From NCBI GenBank assembly GCA_016199985.1, contig JACQFQ010000059.1, positions 1 through 64,000 on the forward strand: a stretch of DNA of 64,000 bases, written 5' to 3'. Shown one piece after another: positions 21,255 through 32,691 of this stretch (its first letter is position 1; every line of letters starts with the position of its first letter). Both the position numbers and the translations under genes were made by a program. This DNA is from Verrucomicrobiota bacterium (GTDB lineage: Bacteria; Verrucomicrobiota; Verrucomicrobiia; Limisphaerales; UBA11320). The notes under the pieces were generated by a model that saw nothing but the letters and a program-made list of their open reading frames with translations, was not told where the DNA came from and did not search any database.

Positions 21255-21650
21255 ATGCAACTGGAAGAATATGTGGCGGTGGCTCTTCTCGGCCTCGTGG
21301 CGATCGGTTTCGCCGCGGGCACGTTGATCCTGTCCGTGATCATCGGTCGTTGGGCCAACAAAAAGATCCAAGCCAGGACCCGCCCGATCAAGGACATCCC
21401 CTATGAGTGCGGGATGCTGCCGATCGGCGATGGGAGCTCGCGCCTCTCGGTGAAGTTCTTTCTTGTCGCGATGCTCTTCATCCTCTTCGACATCGAGGTG
21501 GTATTCCTCTATCCGTGGGCCGTGGTCTACAAGGATCTGCTCGCCACCAACCCCTGGATGATCTTCTCCAGCATGATCTCATTCCTCGGGGTCTTGTTTA
21601 TCGGCTACGTTTACGCGGTGAAGAAGAACGCCCTGGACTGGAAGAATTGA
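21255..21650 (+). CDS. nuoA: NADH-quinone oxidoreductase subunit A
   Basis: A 131-residue inner-membrane subunit of respiratory complex I (NuoA, matching mitochondrial ND3). It has three membrane helices at about residues 9-30, 66-86 and 95-116. Family signatures are PYECGM in the first loop and FDIEVVFLYPWA in the second helix. The start is the ATG at 21255 just before the first helix. A longer frame upstream is unlikely to be translated. The usual partners nuoB, nuoC and so on do not follow, because the next gene is a sugar-phosphate mutase. The rest of complex I must be encoded elsewhere if this subunit is functional. Confidence 0.92.
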   Translation: MQLEEYVAVALLGLVAIGFAAGTLILSVIIGRWANKKIQARTRPIKDIPYECGMLPIGDGSSRLSVKFFLVAMLFILFDIEVVFLYPWAVVYKDLLATNPWMIFSSMISFLGVLFIGYVYAVKKNALDWKN

Positions 21651-21669
21651 TCTCTCGAACGGAACTGAC

Positions 21670-23106
21670 ATGAGCACCCCGATCAAGTTCGGCACCTCTG
21701 GATGGCGCGGGCTTATCGCCCGGGATTTCACCTTCGACAATGTCCGCCTGGCGACACAGGGGATCGCCCAGTATCTGAAGGGCGAGCTGGCGGATCCGCG
21801 GTCGGCGATCCACGGACGCAAGCCCGTTGTGATCCTGGGGTATGACACGCGTTTTCTCGGACGCGAGTTTTCGCTCGCGGCCGCCGAGGTGCTCGCCGCC
21901 AACGGACTGTCGCCTCTCCTTTGCGACCGCGACACCCCCACGCCCGTGATCTCCCACGCCATCCGGCTGCGAAAGGCGATCGGCGGGATCAACATGACCG
22001 CAAGCCACAACCCGGCGGAATACCAGGGGCTGAAGTTCTCCACTTCCAACGGCGCTCCAGCCACAACGGATGTCACGCGTCCGGTCGAGGCCATCATTCA
22101 GCGGCTCGCGACTGAGGGGTGGACTTTCAAGGGCGCCCTCGTCGGGACGTTTCGCTGTCCCACGCTGGACCCGAGGACCGATTACTTTAAGCAGATCCAC
22201 CGTCTCATCGATTTCGCGACGCTGCGCAAGGCGAAGTTGAAGGTGGCGGTCGAGCTCATGTACGGCACCGGACATGGCTATCTCGACGATCTTCTCAAGG
22301 AAGCCGGCGCGAAGGTAACGTGCTTTCACAATGAGCTGAACCCGCTTTTCGGCGGGCATCATCCGGAGCCCAACGCCGAGGGGATGGCGGAGGTCCGTGA
22401 ATTCGTTCGATCGGGGAAGGCGCGAATCGGCCTCGGGCTTGACGGCGACGCCGATCGCTTCGGGATCGTGGACCAGGACGGCCAGTGGCTGACTCCCAAC
22501 CAGGTTCTCGCGCTGGCCTTGTACCATTTGAAAAAGAACCGCGGCTGGACCGGCGCCGTCGTTCGCACCGTGCCCACCAGCCATCAGGTGGACGGAGTCG
22601 CCGAGATGCTGCGCGTCAAGCTCCACGAAACCCCGGTCGGGTTCAAATACATTGGCGCTCTCATGGAGAGCGAGGCGATCATCGTGGGCGGCGAGGAGTC
22701 CGGCGGATTGAGCGTGAAGGGACATGTTCCGGAGAAGGACGGGATCCTCGCCTGTCTGCTGATGGCCGAATTGATCGCCACCGAAGGCCGATCCCTCGGC
22801 TCGATCCTGAAGAGCCTCGAGAAGCACACGGGCGAATACCATACCGACCGGCTCAATGTGAAGATCCCCGCCGACAAGAAGGAGGCGCTGCTGAAGAGCC
22901 TGAGCGAAGGCCTCGACAAAGTCGGGCCCTTCAAGGTTCAGAAGTTCATCACCACGGACGGATTCAAGTTTCTTCTTCCCAATGGCGAGTGGGTCGCGTT
23001 CCGAGCGAGCGGCACCGAGCCCTTGATCCGCGCCTATGTCGAGGCCAAGTCTTCCTCCCAGCTCAAGAAGCTTCGCAGCGCCTGCCAGCAGTTGCTGAGC
23101 GTCTAA
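21670..23106 (+). CDS. Phosphoglucomutase/phosphomannomutase
   Basis: A 478-residue cytoplasmic enzyme of the alpha-D-phosphohexomutase family, which moves phosphate between C1 and C6 of glucose or mannose through a phosphoserine. All four signature loops are visible: the catalytic serine S112 in NMTASHNPAEYQG, the metal-binding loop LDGDADRFG (D258, D260, D262), the sugar-binding loop GGEESGGLSVKGHVPEKDG and the C-terminal phosphate loop FRASGTEPLIRAYVEA. Length is normal. It starts 19 bases after nuoA. Substrate preference (glucose or mannose phosphate) cannot be told from sequence, so no gene symbol is given. Confidence 0.94.
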   Translation: MSTPIKFGTSGWRGLIARDFTFDNVRLATQGIAQYLKGELADPRSAIHGRKPVVILGYDTRFLGREFSLAAAEVLAANGLSPLLCDRDTPTPVISHAIRLRKAIGGINMTASHNPAEYQGLKFSTSNGAPATTDVTRPVEAIIQRLATEGWTFKGALVGTFRCPTLDPRTDYFKQIHRLIDFATLRKAKLKVAVELMYGTGHGYLDDLLKEAGAKVTCFHNELNPLFGGHHPEPNAEGMAEVREFVRSGKARIGLGLDGDADRFGIVDQDGQWLTPNQVLALALYHLKKNRGWTGAVVRTVPTSHQVDGVAEMLRVKLHETPVGFKYIGALMESEAIIVGGEESGGLSVKGHVPEKDGILACLLMAELIATEGRSLGSILKSLEKHTGEYHTDRLNVKIPADKKEALLKSLSEGLDKVGPFKVQKFITTDGFKFLLPNGEWVAFRASGTEPLIRAYVEAKSSSQLKKLRSACQQLLSV

Positions 23107-23179
23107 CGCGGGCAATGCTTGGCCGGGAGTTGGCAAGCGAAGGTGAGCAGCCCGTTGGCGGTTCGCTAGGCTTTCGGGC

Positions 23180-24742
23180 ATGGAAGCTCAAGTCCTGGCG
23201 CCCAGTGCTCGAATTCTGGCCCTGCTCGTTGTCGCCGCCTGCATGATCGGGAACGCCGCATCGGCCGCGGACCCCCTGACACCGAAGCCCGGCGCTTCTC
23301 CCGCGCGGCGCGCCGAAGTTGATGTTGATGTTGTGGGCGAGGAGGTCGCCGTTCTCGCTCAAGCTCCCTTCGTTCCCCCGCCCATCCATCGAAGTCATGC
23401 GACGCGCATCATCGTGAAGCTCGAGGTTCGCGAAGTGGTCAAGCGCATGGCGGACGGTGTGGATTACCTTTTCTGGACCTTCGGCGGAGATGTTCCGGGC
23501 AGCTTCATTCGCGTGCGCGAGGGCGATCTCGTTGAATTCACTCTCGCCAATCATCCGTCTTCGAAGATGCCTCATAACATCGATCTTCACGCGGTCACGG
23601 GCCCCGGCGGCGGGGCGGCCTCGTCCTTCACCGCCCCGGGACACGCGTCGCGATTCTCGTTCAAGGCGCTCAATCCCGGGCTCTACGTTTATCACTGCGC
23701 CACAGCGCCCGTGCCAATGCATGTCGGCAACGGCATGTACGGGCTCATACTGGTGGAGCCGAAGGAAGGATTCCCTCCCGTGGACCGCGAGTACTATGTG
23801 ATGCAGGGCGAATTCTACACCGCGGGGAGATATGGAGCGGGGGGGCTGCAGACCTTCGACGCGGACAAGGCGACCGATGAGCGTCCGACCTACGTGGTGT
23901 TCAACGGATCGGTGGGGGCGCTTGTGGGCGACAAGGCGCTCACCGCCAAGGTGGGCGAGACCGTTCGTCTTTTCGTGGGCAACGGCGGGCCCAATCTGCT
24001 CTCTTCCTTCCACGTCATAGGGGAGATTTTCGATGTCGTTTATGCCGAGGGCGGGACCCTGCCGTCGCAGAAGAACGTTCAGACGACCCTGGTGCCGGCG
24101 GGCGGTTCGGCCATTGTCGTGTTCAAGACGCAGACCCCCGGCACCTTCATTCTCGTCGATCATTCGCTCTCGCGGGCTTTCAACAAAGGCGCCTTGGGCA
24201 TGTTGAAGGTGACGGGCCCCGAGAACCTGATCGTGTATTCCGGCAAGGAGGTGGACGCGGTCTACCTGGGCAAGCAGGCAGAAGCCGGAACGGAGTCGGA
24301 AAAGAAGGTCGCCTCGCTGCAGGCCCGGATGAAGGAGGCCATCAAGACCGATCCCCGCATCGCCAGCCTCACCAAGGACATTCAGATCGAGAAGGGCAAA
24401 CAGGTGTTCATGCAAACTTGCTTTGTTTGTCACCAGGTGGAAGGGCAGGGAATCCCGGGGCAGATCCCTCCCCTGGCCCAATCCGATTTTCTGATGGCCG
24501 ACAAGGAGCGGGCCGTTCGCGGCGTGTTGCTGGGACAATCTGGCGAGATGAAGGTCAACGGGAAGGTGTACAACGGCGCGATGATTCCCCTGAATTACCT
24601 CAGCGATGACGAGATCGCGAACGTGCTGACCTATGTTCGCAACAGCTGGGGCAACTCTGGAGACGCGGTCGGCGCCGCCGAGGTGCGCCGGATCCGAGGC
24701 GAGGCGCCCGCGCCCGCCAATCCCGCCGACACATTCGAATGA
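23180..24742 (+). CDS. nirK: Copper nitrite reductase with C-terminal cytochrome c
   Basis: A periplasmic NO-forming nitrite reductase of 520 residues with a signal peptide (about 1-30). Two cupredoxin domains span about 75-350. Type 1 copper ligands are H132 in MPHNIDLHAV, C173 and H181 in YHCATAPVPMHVGNGMYG, and M186. Type 2 copper ligands are H137, H172 and H328, and the catalytic pair is D135 and H278. A cytochrome c domain follows (about 400-500) with heme motif CFVCH at C414-H418 and a likely axial methionine near NGAMIPLNYL. This matches the NirK-cytochrome c fusion class, in which the heme delivers electrons to the copper sites. Two accessory genes follow directly by overlap. No clear FNR or NNR box was seen in the short upstream gap. 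Confidence 0.95.
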   Translation: MEAQVLAPSARILALLVVAACMIGNAASAADPLTPKPGASPARRAEVDVDVVGEEVAVLAQAPFVPPPIHRSHATRIIVKLEVREVVKRMADGVDYLFWTFGGDVPGSFIRVREGDLVEFTLANHPSSKMPHNIDLHAVTGPGGGAASSFTAPGHASRFSFKALNPGLYVYHCATAPVPMHVGNGMYGLILVEPKEGFPPVDREYYVMQGEFYTAGRYGAGGLQTFDADKATDERPTYVVFNGSVGALVGDKALTAKVGETVRLFVGNGGPNLLSSFHVIGEIFDVVYAEGGTLPSQKNVQTTLVPAGGSAIVVFKTQTPGTFILVDHSLSRAFNKGALGMLKVTGPENLIVYSGKEVDAVYLGKQAEAGTESEKKVASLQARMKEAIKTDPRIASLTKDIQIEKGKQVFMQTCFVCHQVEGQGIPGQIPPLAQSDFLMADKERAVRGVLLGQSGEMKVNGKVYNGAMIPLNYLSDDEIANVLTYVRNSWGNSGDAVGAAEVRRIRGEAPAPANPADTFE

Positions 24743-25548
24743 GCTCGCGCTCGCGCATGGCAAGTCGGCGGCTCATTCGACTCGCGCTCGCGGCCGTTGG
24801 GGCCGCTTCCGAAATCCTCGCGATGGCGGCCGAAGCCCCGCCCGGGATGGTTGCCATTCCGCCGGGCGTCTACCGTCCGGCCTTTCGGGCGGACTCCGAC
24901 CTGAAGGAAATCGTCGTCCAGCCGTTTGCGATCGATCGCTATCCCGTGACGAACGCCGAATTCCTGGAGTTCGTTCGCGCGCATCCTCGGTGGCGACGTT
25001 CGCAGGTGAAACCGATCTTTGCCGACTCGCAATACCTGAAGCACTGGGCCGGAGATCTCGAGCTCGGCCCCGGGGCCGCGACCAACGCGCCGGCGACATG
25101 GGTCTCCTGGTTCGCGGCGAAAGCCTACGCGGGATGGAAGGGCAAGCGCCTGCCTTCCACCGCTGAATGGGAGCTGGTGGCCGGATCGGGAACGACGCTG
25201 CCGGACGGCGAGAAGGACCCTGAGTTCCTGAAACAGGTGGCCGCGTGGCACTCGTCGCCCGCGCCCGAGCGGCTCTCTCCGGTGGGCGCCGGAAAAGCGA
25301 ATTTCTATGGCGTTCATGACCTGCACGGATTGGTGTGGGAATGGGTCTCCGATTTCAATGCGTCCATGGTGACCGGCGACGCCCGCGGGGACAACGGGCT
25401 CGAGCGACGGCTCTTCTGCGGCGGCGGGGCGCAGGGCGCAAAGGATGTCTCCGACTACGCCGCGTATCTGCGCTTCGGATTCCGCAGCAGCCTTGAGGCG
25501 CGATACGTCGTTCACAACCTGGGATTCCGATGCGCGAAAACCCTATAA
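24739..25548 (+). CDS. SUMF1/FGE-like protein without catalytic cysteines
   Basis: A 269-residue exported protein with a signal peptide to about residue 31. The rest is an FGE-sulfatase (SUMF1) fold: GMVAIPPGVYRP, FAIDRYPVTNAEFLEFVR, ATWVSWFAAKAYAGWKGKRL, VWEWVSDF and NLGFRCAK are all typical. In true formylglycine-generating enzymes two cysteines sit in the segment before the final GFRC. Here that segment reads DYAAYLRFGFRS and has none, so oxidation of sulfatase cysteines is unlikely. The gene overlaps nirK (ATGA) and the SCO gene, which points to a role in nitrite reductase assembly, perhaps as a binding or scaffold protein. This role is inference. Confidence 0.85.
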   Translation: MSSRSRMASRRLIRLALAAVGAASEILAMAAEAPPGMVAIPPGVYRPAFRADSDLKEIVVQPFAIDRYPVTNAEFLEFVRAHPRWRRSQVKPIFADSQYLKHWAGDLELGPGAATNAPATWVSWFAAKAYAGWKGKRLPSTAEWELVAGSGTTLPDGEKDPEFLKQVAAWHSSPAPERLSPVGAGKANFYGVHDLHGLVWEWVSDFNASMVTGDARGDNGLERRLFCGGGAQGAKDVSDYAAYLRFGFRSSLEARYVVHNLGFRCAKTL

Positions 25549-26213
25549 TCGCTCGGAAGGCATTTTGGTTCGCGGCGAGCGTCTCCTGGCTTGTGTTGCT
25601 GACGGGTTGCGCGATCCCTGGGCGGCCGTCGGGGAGCGTCGATCCCGGCGCCGACGCGTTGAGCGGACAGTCGCTCTACCAATTGGATTCCATGTGGACG
25701 TCCGACGAAGGCCGCGAGATCAAGCTGGCCGCTCTTCGTGGGCGCGTGCAAGTCGTCGCGATGATGTTCACGCGCTGCCAATACGCTTGTCCGGCCATTG
25801 TTCATGACTTGAAGCGGATCGAAGGAGCGCTGTCCGACTCCGAACGGGCCAATGTGGGATTCACGCTGATCTCCTTCGATTCCGAGCGGGACTCGGTCGA
25901 GGCGCTCCGCGACTATCGGCAAACCCAGCGCCTCGCCCCGGGCCGCTGGACGCTTCTTCGAGGCGGTCCCGACGATGTGTTGGAGCTTGCCGCTCTGCTC
26001 GGAGTGAAGTTCAAAAAGGACGCGAGTGGGCAGTTTTCCCATTCCACGCTGATTGCCACGCTCAATCCGGAGGGTGAAATCGTGCTGAAGCAGTCCGGCC
26101 TTCACCAGGATCTGGAGCAAGCCGTCCGAGCTGTTCGAAGCGCGGCGGCGGGCGCCAGGAAAGCGCGGCCGGTCGCGAAGCCGGAAGGCAAGCGAGCTCC
26201 AGATCCGCGTTGA
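25530..26213 (+). CDS. SCO1/SenC-family copper chaperone lipoprotein
   Basis: A 227-residue protein of the SCO1/SenC thioredoxin-like family. A lipoprotein signal ends in LVLLTGC with C27 as the lipidated residue. The copper site is complete: CQYAC (C83 and C87) and H171 in QFSHSTL. SCO proteins deliver copper to periplasmic or membrane cuproenzymes, classically cytochrome oxidase CuA. Here the position behind nirK suggests copper loading of the nitrite reductase. The start overlaps the end of the preceding gene by 19 bases. The C-terminal tail is basic and disordered. Confidence 0.92.
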   Translation: MRENPIIARKAFWFAASVSWLVLLTGCAIPGRPSGSVDPGADALSGQSLYQLDSMWTSDEGREIKLAALRGRVQVVAMMFTRCQYACPAIVHDLKRIEGALSDSERANVGFTLISFDSERDSVEALRDYRQTQRLAPGRWTLLRGGPDDVLELAALLGVKFKKDASGQFSHSTLIATLNPEGEIVLKQSGLHQDLEQAVRAVRSAAAGARKARPVAKPEGKRAPDPR

Positions 26214-26275
26214 CCCCAGCGCGCGATCGATAGACCTTCTGGCGCTGTGAGACCTTCCTGTTCACCTCGGGCGCA

Positions 26276-27760
26276 ATGAGCTTGGGAACCTCTCTTTTGT
26301 CGCGGCTCTGCGTTGTCCTCAGCCTCGCACTGTGGTTCCTTCCGGCGGCGAATCCGCTCGTCGGCGCGTCTTCCTTTACCGCGCCGGGGCAATCGCGGCC
26401 TAACTTTCTGCTGCTGCTTTCCGACGACCAGACGCACCGGGCTTTGAGCCTGCTCGGCGAGTTGGAGGTGAAGACTCCCAACCTGGATCGATTGGCCCGC
26501 CGCGGGACGCTCTTCACCCACTGCTTCAACCCAGGCGGGTGGAGCGGCGCGGTCTGCATTCCGAGTCGCACAATGCTGCTCACCGGGCGCCATATCTGGG
26601 AATGTCGCGGCACGAACGGACAGGGAGTCGCCCCAGACGCCGCGCTGTGGGGCGAAACTTTGGGGCAGGCCGGCTATGACACATTCATGGCGGGCAAATG
26701 GCATCTCCCGGAGTGGGCCCTCCAGCGCAGCTTCAAGACGCTCGGGCCGCTGACCGGCGGGTTCCTCCCGTCCACGAAGGAGGACGGCGAGGCCTACCAC
26801 CGGCCCGCGGGCGATAACGGTTGGATGCCGGATGATCCGCGGTGGAAGGGCCATTGGCTCAATGTCGAGGGCAAGGTGGTTCATAGCAGCGCGCGGATTG
26901 CGGACGCCGCCATCGACTATTTGAAGGCTCATGCGGCTCGGGGGACGAATCCGTTTTTCATGTACGTGGCCTTCAATGCGCCCCACGATCCCAGGCAGGC
27001 GCCCAGGGAGTTTCTCGATCTTTACCCGCCCGCAAAGCTGAGGCTCCCGCCGAACTTCCTGCCGAAGCACCCGTTTCCGATCGACGGATACAACGGCCGC
27101 GACGAAATCCTGGCGCCCTATCCGCGGACCCCCGGGATCATCCGGACCCATCTTCAGGAGTACTACGCGATCATCACGCACATGGACGCGCAGGTCGGCA
27201 GAATCCTCGACGCTCTCGAGACGAGCGGCCAAGCCTCCAATACCATCGTGTTTTTTACCTCGGATCAGGGCCTGGCAGTGGGGCAGCACGGGCTGTTGGG
27301 CAAGCAGAGTCTCTACGACCACTCGTTGCGAGTGCCGTTTATTGTGGCCGGACCGGGGATATCGCCGGGCCAACGGAACGACGCGCTCTTTCATTTGCAG
27401 AGTCTGTTCGCCACAAGCTGCCAGATGGCGGGCGTGCCGATCCCGGCGTCGGTTCAATTCCCGAGCATCGCCCCTCTCATCACGGGTAGGAGCGCGAGCC
27501 TGCATGACGCTTTGTACGGGGCTTTCCTGAATCTTCAACGCTCCGTCCGGACTGCGGAGTGGAAGCTGATCCGCACGCCCAAGGAGGGGCGGACGCAGCT
27601 CTTCCATGTGAAGCGGGATCCGTGGGAAATGAGAAACCTCGCCGCCGATCCGCGCTACGCGGCGAGACTCGCGGAGATGGATCGGAGGCTCCGATCCCTG
27701 ATGCTCGAGATGCGGGATCCAATGACCTGGGCGGAGGTCGTTGGTCAGTCTGCCCAGTAA
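26276..27760 (+). CDS. Secreted type I sulfatase
   Basis: A 494-residue sulfatase with a signal peptide to about residue 31. The metal-binding start SDDQTHRAL, the formylglycine motif CIPSR with C94 as the residue converted to formylglycine, GKWHLPEW and FFTSDQGLAVGQHGLLGKQSL are all in order. The CxPSR form is the Cys-type sulfatase consensus and needs a formylglycine-generating enzyme. The SUMF1-like protein nearby lacks the required cysteines, so maturation must depend on another enzyme. The natural substrate is unknown. Sulfated polysaccharides are typical for this phylum. It starts 62 bases after the SCO gene and may be a separate unit. Confidence 0.92.
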   Translation: MSLGTSLLSRLCVVLSLALWFLPAANPLVGASSFTAPGQSRPNFLLLLSDDQTHRALSLLGELEVKTPNLDRLARRGTLFTHCFNPGGWSGAVCIPSRTMLLTGRHIWECRGTNGQGVAPDAALWGETLGQAGYDTFMAGKWHLPEWALQRSFKTLGPLTGGFLPSTKEDGEAYHRPAGDNGWMPDDPRWKGHWLNVEGKVVHSSARIADAAIDYLKAHAARGTNPFFMYVAFNAPHDPRQAPREFLDLYPPAKLRLPPNFLPKHPFPIDGYNGRDEILAPYPRTPGIIRTHLQEYYAIITHMDAQVGRILDALETSGQASNTIVFFTSDQGLAVGQHGLLGKQSLYDHSLRVPFIVAGPGISPGQRNDALFHLQSLFATSCQMAGVPIPASVQFPSIAPLITGRSASLHDALYGAFLNLQRSVRTAEWKLIRTPKEGRTQLFHVKRDPWEMRNLAADPRYAARLAEMDRRLRSLMLEMRDPMTWAEVVGQSAQ

Positions 27761-27931
27761 CGGCGAAACACCAGGGGCGGCTTCCCGAAAGCGGAGCGGA
27801 AAAGGAGTGATCTTCTCTGTCTTCCGAGCGCGGATCGCTCCGAGCCAGCATTCCGCGTTCAGCGCCGAGTCAACAGCGACGATGGCGAGGCGAAGGACTC
27901 GGATCGGGCGTTCGAGCCTGCGTATGCCGCG

Positions 27932-30763
<2,832 letters not shown>

Positions 30764-30880
30764 ACAAGGACTTCAGCGGCGCGGAACCTACCAGCGGACG
30801 CCCGGGCTTCAAAGTGGATTATTCTCCCGGGATGATCGCGGGCGCACTCAATTGAACTTAAACCGACCCCAACTGTAAGG

Positions 30881-31156
30881 CTATTGAAGCTTGGAGGGTG
30901 GGAGCTGCTCGATTGCGTGCGCGATGGAATTGATGTTTTTCAAAACGACCTTGGCTACTTCAGCGTCTTGGATTTTGAGTCCAAAGTTTTTGTCCAAGGT
31001 GACTACGAGTTGCAGTGCATCGACTGAATCCAAAGCAAGCCCGTCACCAAAGAGGGGAAGATCATCTGCGATTTCCTCGGGCTTGATTTGCAACATCAAA
31101 TCCGATGCAAGAAGCTCCCGAAGCTTTGCCTTCAATTCGTTCGTGGATTGCATCAC
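30881..31156 (-). CDS. Acyl carrier protein of the polyene cluster
   Basis: A 91-residue ACP that holds the growing acyl chain on 4-phosphopantetheine. The attachment serine is S44 in GLALDSVDALQL, followed by the usual helix III and a C-terminal helix. It overlaps the ketoreductase gene by 4 bases (ATGA), and the KS-type genes lie upstream in the same unit. APE-type clusters usually carry two ACPs, and only one is seen here. Confidence 0.93.
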   Translation of the reverse strand: MMQSTNELKAKLRELLASDLMLQIKPEEIADDLPLFGDGLALDSVDALQLVVTLDKNFGLKIQDAEVAKVVLKNINSIAHAIEQLPPSKLQ

Positions 31157-31662
31157 AGAATTCCACCGTCAATCTTGAGCGCGGAGCCTGTTATGTAGGA
31201 CGCATCCGGGCAAGCCAGAAAGCGAACCGCCGCCGCGATTTCCTCCGGTCGACCGAAGCGTCTCATCGGAATACTGGCCTCTAGTCGTTTTCGCTGAGAC
31301 GCCTCCATTGAACGCGTCGCAGCTGTCTCAATATACCCAGGACAAATTGCGTTGACCGTCACGCCTAATCTCGCGACTTCTTTTGCCAGCGATTGCGTCA
31401 ACGCAAGAACGCCCGCTTTTGCGGCCGCGTAATTCGTTTGTCCCGCGGGGGCGAGCCATGCGCTCAATGAAGAGATGTTAACGATTCGACCGTAGCGTTG
31501 CTGAATCATCAAGGGAAGCGCCGACTGGCATCCATGGAAAACCCCGTCCAAATTCACATCTAACACGCCGCGCCACGTTTCTGGCTTCATCATCCCCAAC
31601 AAGGAATCACTGTGAAACCCGGCCTTGTTGACGAGCACATCTAAACGCGAATCGGTCGTCAT
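31153..31662 (-). CDS. FabG-like 3-ketoacyl-ACP reductase, N-terminally truncated
   Basis: A short-chain dehydrogenase/reductase that would reduce 3-ketoacyl-ACP. The retained part starts at the segment before NKAG and contains the catalytic residues: the serine in NISSLSAW and the Y-x3-K in NYAAAKAG. The C-terminus (YITGSALKIDGG) is normal. However, at 169 residues it lacks about 75-80 residues at the N-terminus, including the TGxxxGIG dinucleotide-binding loop. The upstream CLF gene is in the same frame and stops 3 bases before this ATG (TAA AGC ATG), so no upstream extension is possible. Either this is a decayed gene or it works with a partner subunit. Confidence 0.8.
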   Translation of the reverse strand: MTTDSRLDVLVNKAGFHSDSLLGMMKPETWRGVLDVNLDGVFHGCQSALPLMIQQRYGRIVNISSLSAWLAPAGQTNYAAAKAGVLALTQSLAKEVARLGVTVNAICPGYIETAATRSMEASQRKRLEASIPMRRFGRPEEIAAAVRFLACPDASYITGSALKIDGGIL

Positions 31663-31665
31663 GCT

Positions 31666-32691
31666 TTATCGCTTTTTGAAGAATCGTGCGCCGATAGCTT
31701 GCTGGGTTGCTCCGACGACGCTCACATTGCACAATTCAGATTCGCCACGAACGAGCGCATCGCAAGCGTAAACACACTGCCATGCGGCTGAGGCGGCGAA
31801 CGCCGCGCCAAGAATGCGCTTCGGAGCGATTCGTCCGCCTGTCCATTCCGCCCATGCTTCCAATTCGTGCGCATCGTCGGAAGCCAACCCTTGAGTGCCT
31901 AGCACGAGAAGTTCGAGACTCGAACCTGGGGGAAGTTGAGCGCGCATGGCGATAGCCGCTTGCGATTTCCCTAAGCGAGAACTGAATGGAAAGGCGTCGG
32001 TCACTGAGAGCAACTCCACAGCGGAGGACGCAGGTTCGCGCCGAAGATACAAAGCTCCCGCGCCCGCGGCCTGAATCGACGCGCGCGTGAACAGGCGCAT
32101 CGCCTCGACGACCGGCCAGTCCATTTCCTCGGCTCCAACGACCAAACAACCATCGACGTCGCCACTCAGCAACCATCCTGCGGCCACAGCGAGGCCTTGC
32201 AGGAAAGTAGAATCATCCCCAACCAGCGTGTAGTTTATCCCGGACGAGTTGAGAAAGGCGGACAGGTGACTGCCCGGAGCATTGAAGACCGTTTCGGGGA
32301 AAATCAGGGGACTGGCGGCGGCCGGATCGGACATGACCTCTTCGTGAAAACGCCTCGAATAACTTACGCAGCCGGACATCAAGCAAACCAGGATTCCCAA
32401 ACGCTCTTCACCCCTTTGAAATGGCAGGGCCCCTTTTCCCAACGCTTCCAATGCGGCGGCCATCACATAGTGGGTGATGGGGGTGCAACGTCGCAATCGA
32501 GCGTGCGACAAGAATGACGGACGATCGCTAAAGGAGGGGACGGTTCTAATCGGCAAGGATCTATTTGTGCCCTTCCTTTCCATTCCACTGATCGGTAAGG
32601 GATGATTGCTTTGGATGGCTGAGCGCAGCGACGCGGTTCCCCACCCTGCGGGCGAAACGACGCCTATTCCATGGACGTAAATCCCATTCAC
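31666..32691 (-). CDS. KS-like chain-length factor without active-site Cys
   Basis: A 341-residue thiolase-fold protein resembling the KS partner in APE-type KS-CLF heterodimers. The beta-ketoacyl synthase pattern is followed (VHGIGVVSPAGWG near the start, then LVVGAEEMDWP), but the nucleophile region reads TLVGDDSTFLQG near residues 155-166, with no cysteine. The HGT histidine motif is also missing (GTQGLASDD instead). It cannot condense alone and would shape or limit chain length with the neighbouring KS. The start is GTG at 32691, overlapping the KS stop (GTGA), with an AGAGGTGG ribosome binding site just upstream. Confidence 0.85.
   Translation of the reverse strand: MNGIYVHGIGVVSPAGWGTASLRSAIQSNHPLPISGMERKGTNRSLPIRTVPSFSDRPSFLSHARLRRCTPITHYVMAAALEALGKGALPFQRGEERLGILVCLMSGCVSYSRRFHEEVMSDPAAASPLIFPETVFNAPGSHLSAFLNSSGINYTLVGDDSTFLQGLAVAAGWLLSGDVDGCLVVGAEEMDWPVVEAMRLFTRASIQAAGAGALYLRREPASSAVELLSVTDAFPFSSRLGKSQAAIAMRAQLPPGSSLELLVLGTQGLASDDAHELEAWAEWTGGRIAPKRILGAAFAASAAWQCVYACDALVRGESELCNVSVVGATQQAIGARFFKKR

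Noticed and set aside
23107..23179. FNR/NNR-type box upstream of nirK.
   Set aside because: I looked for TTGAT-N4-ATCAA-like sites in the gap and saw none.
21598..23181. Minus-strand frame opposite the phosphohexomutase and similar frames at 23063-24763 and 26102-27607.
   Set aside because: Shadows of real genes on the other strand. No signal peptide or motif.
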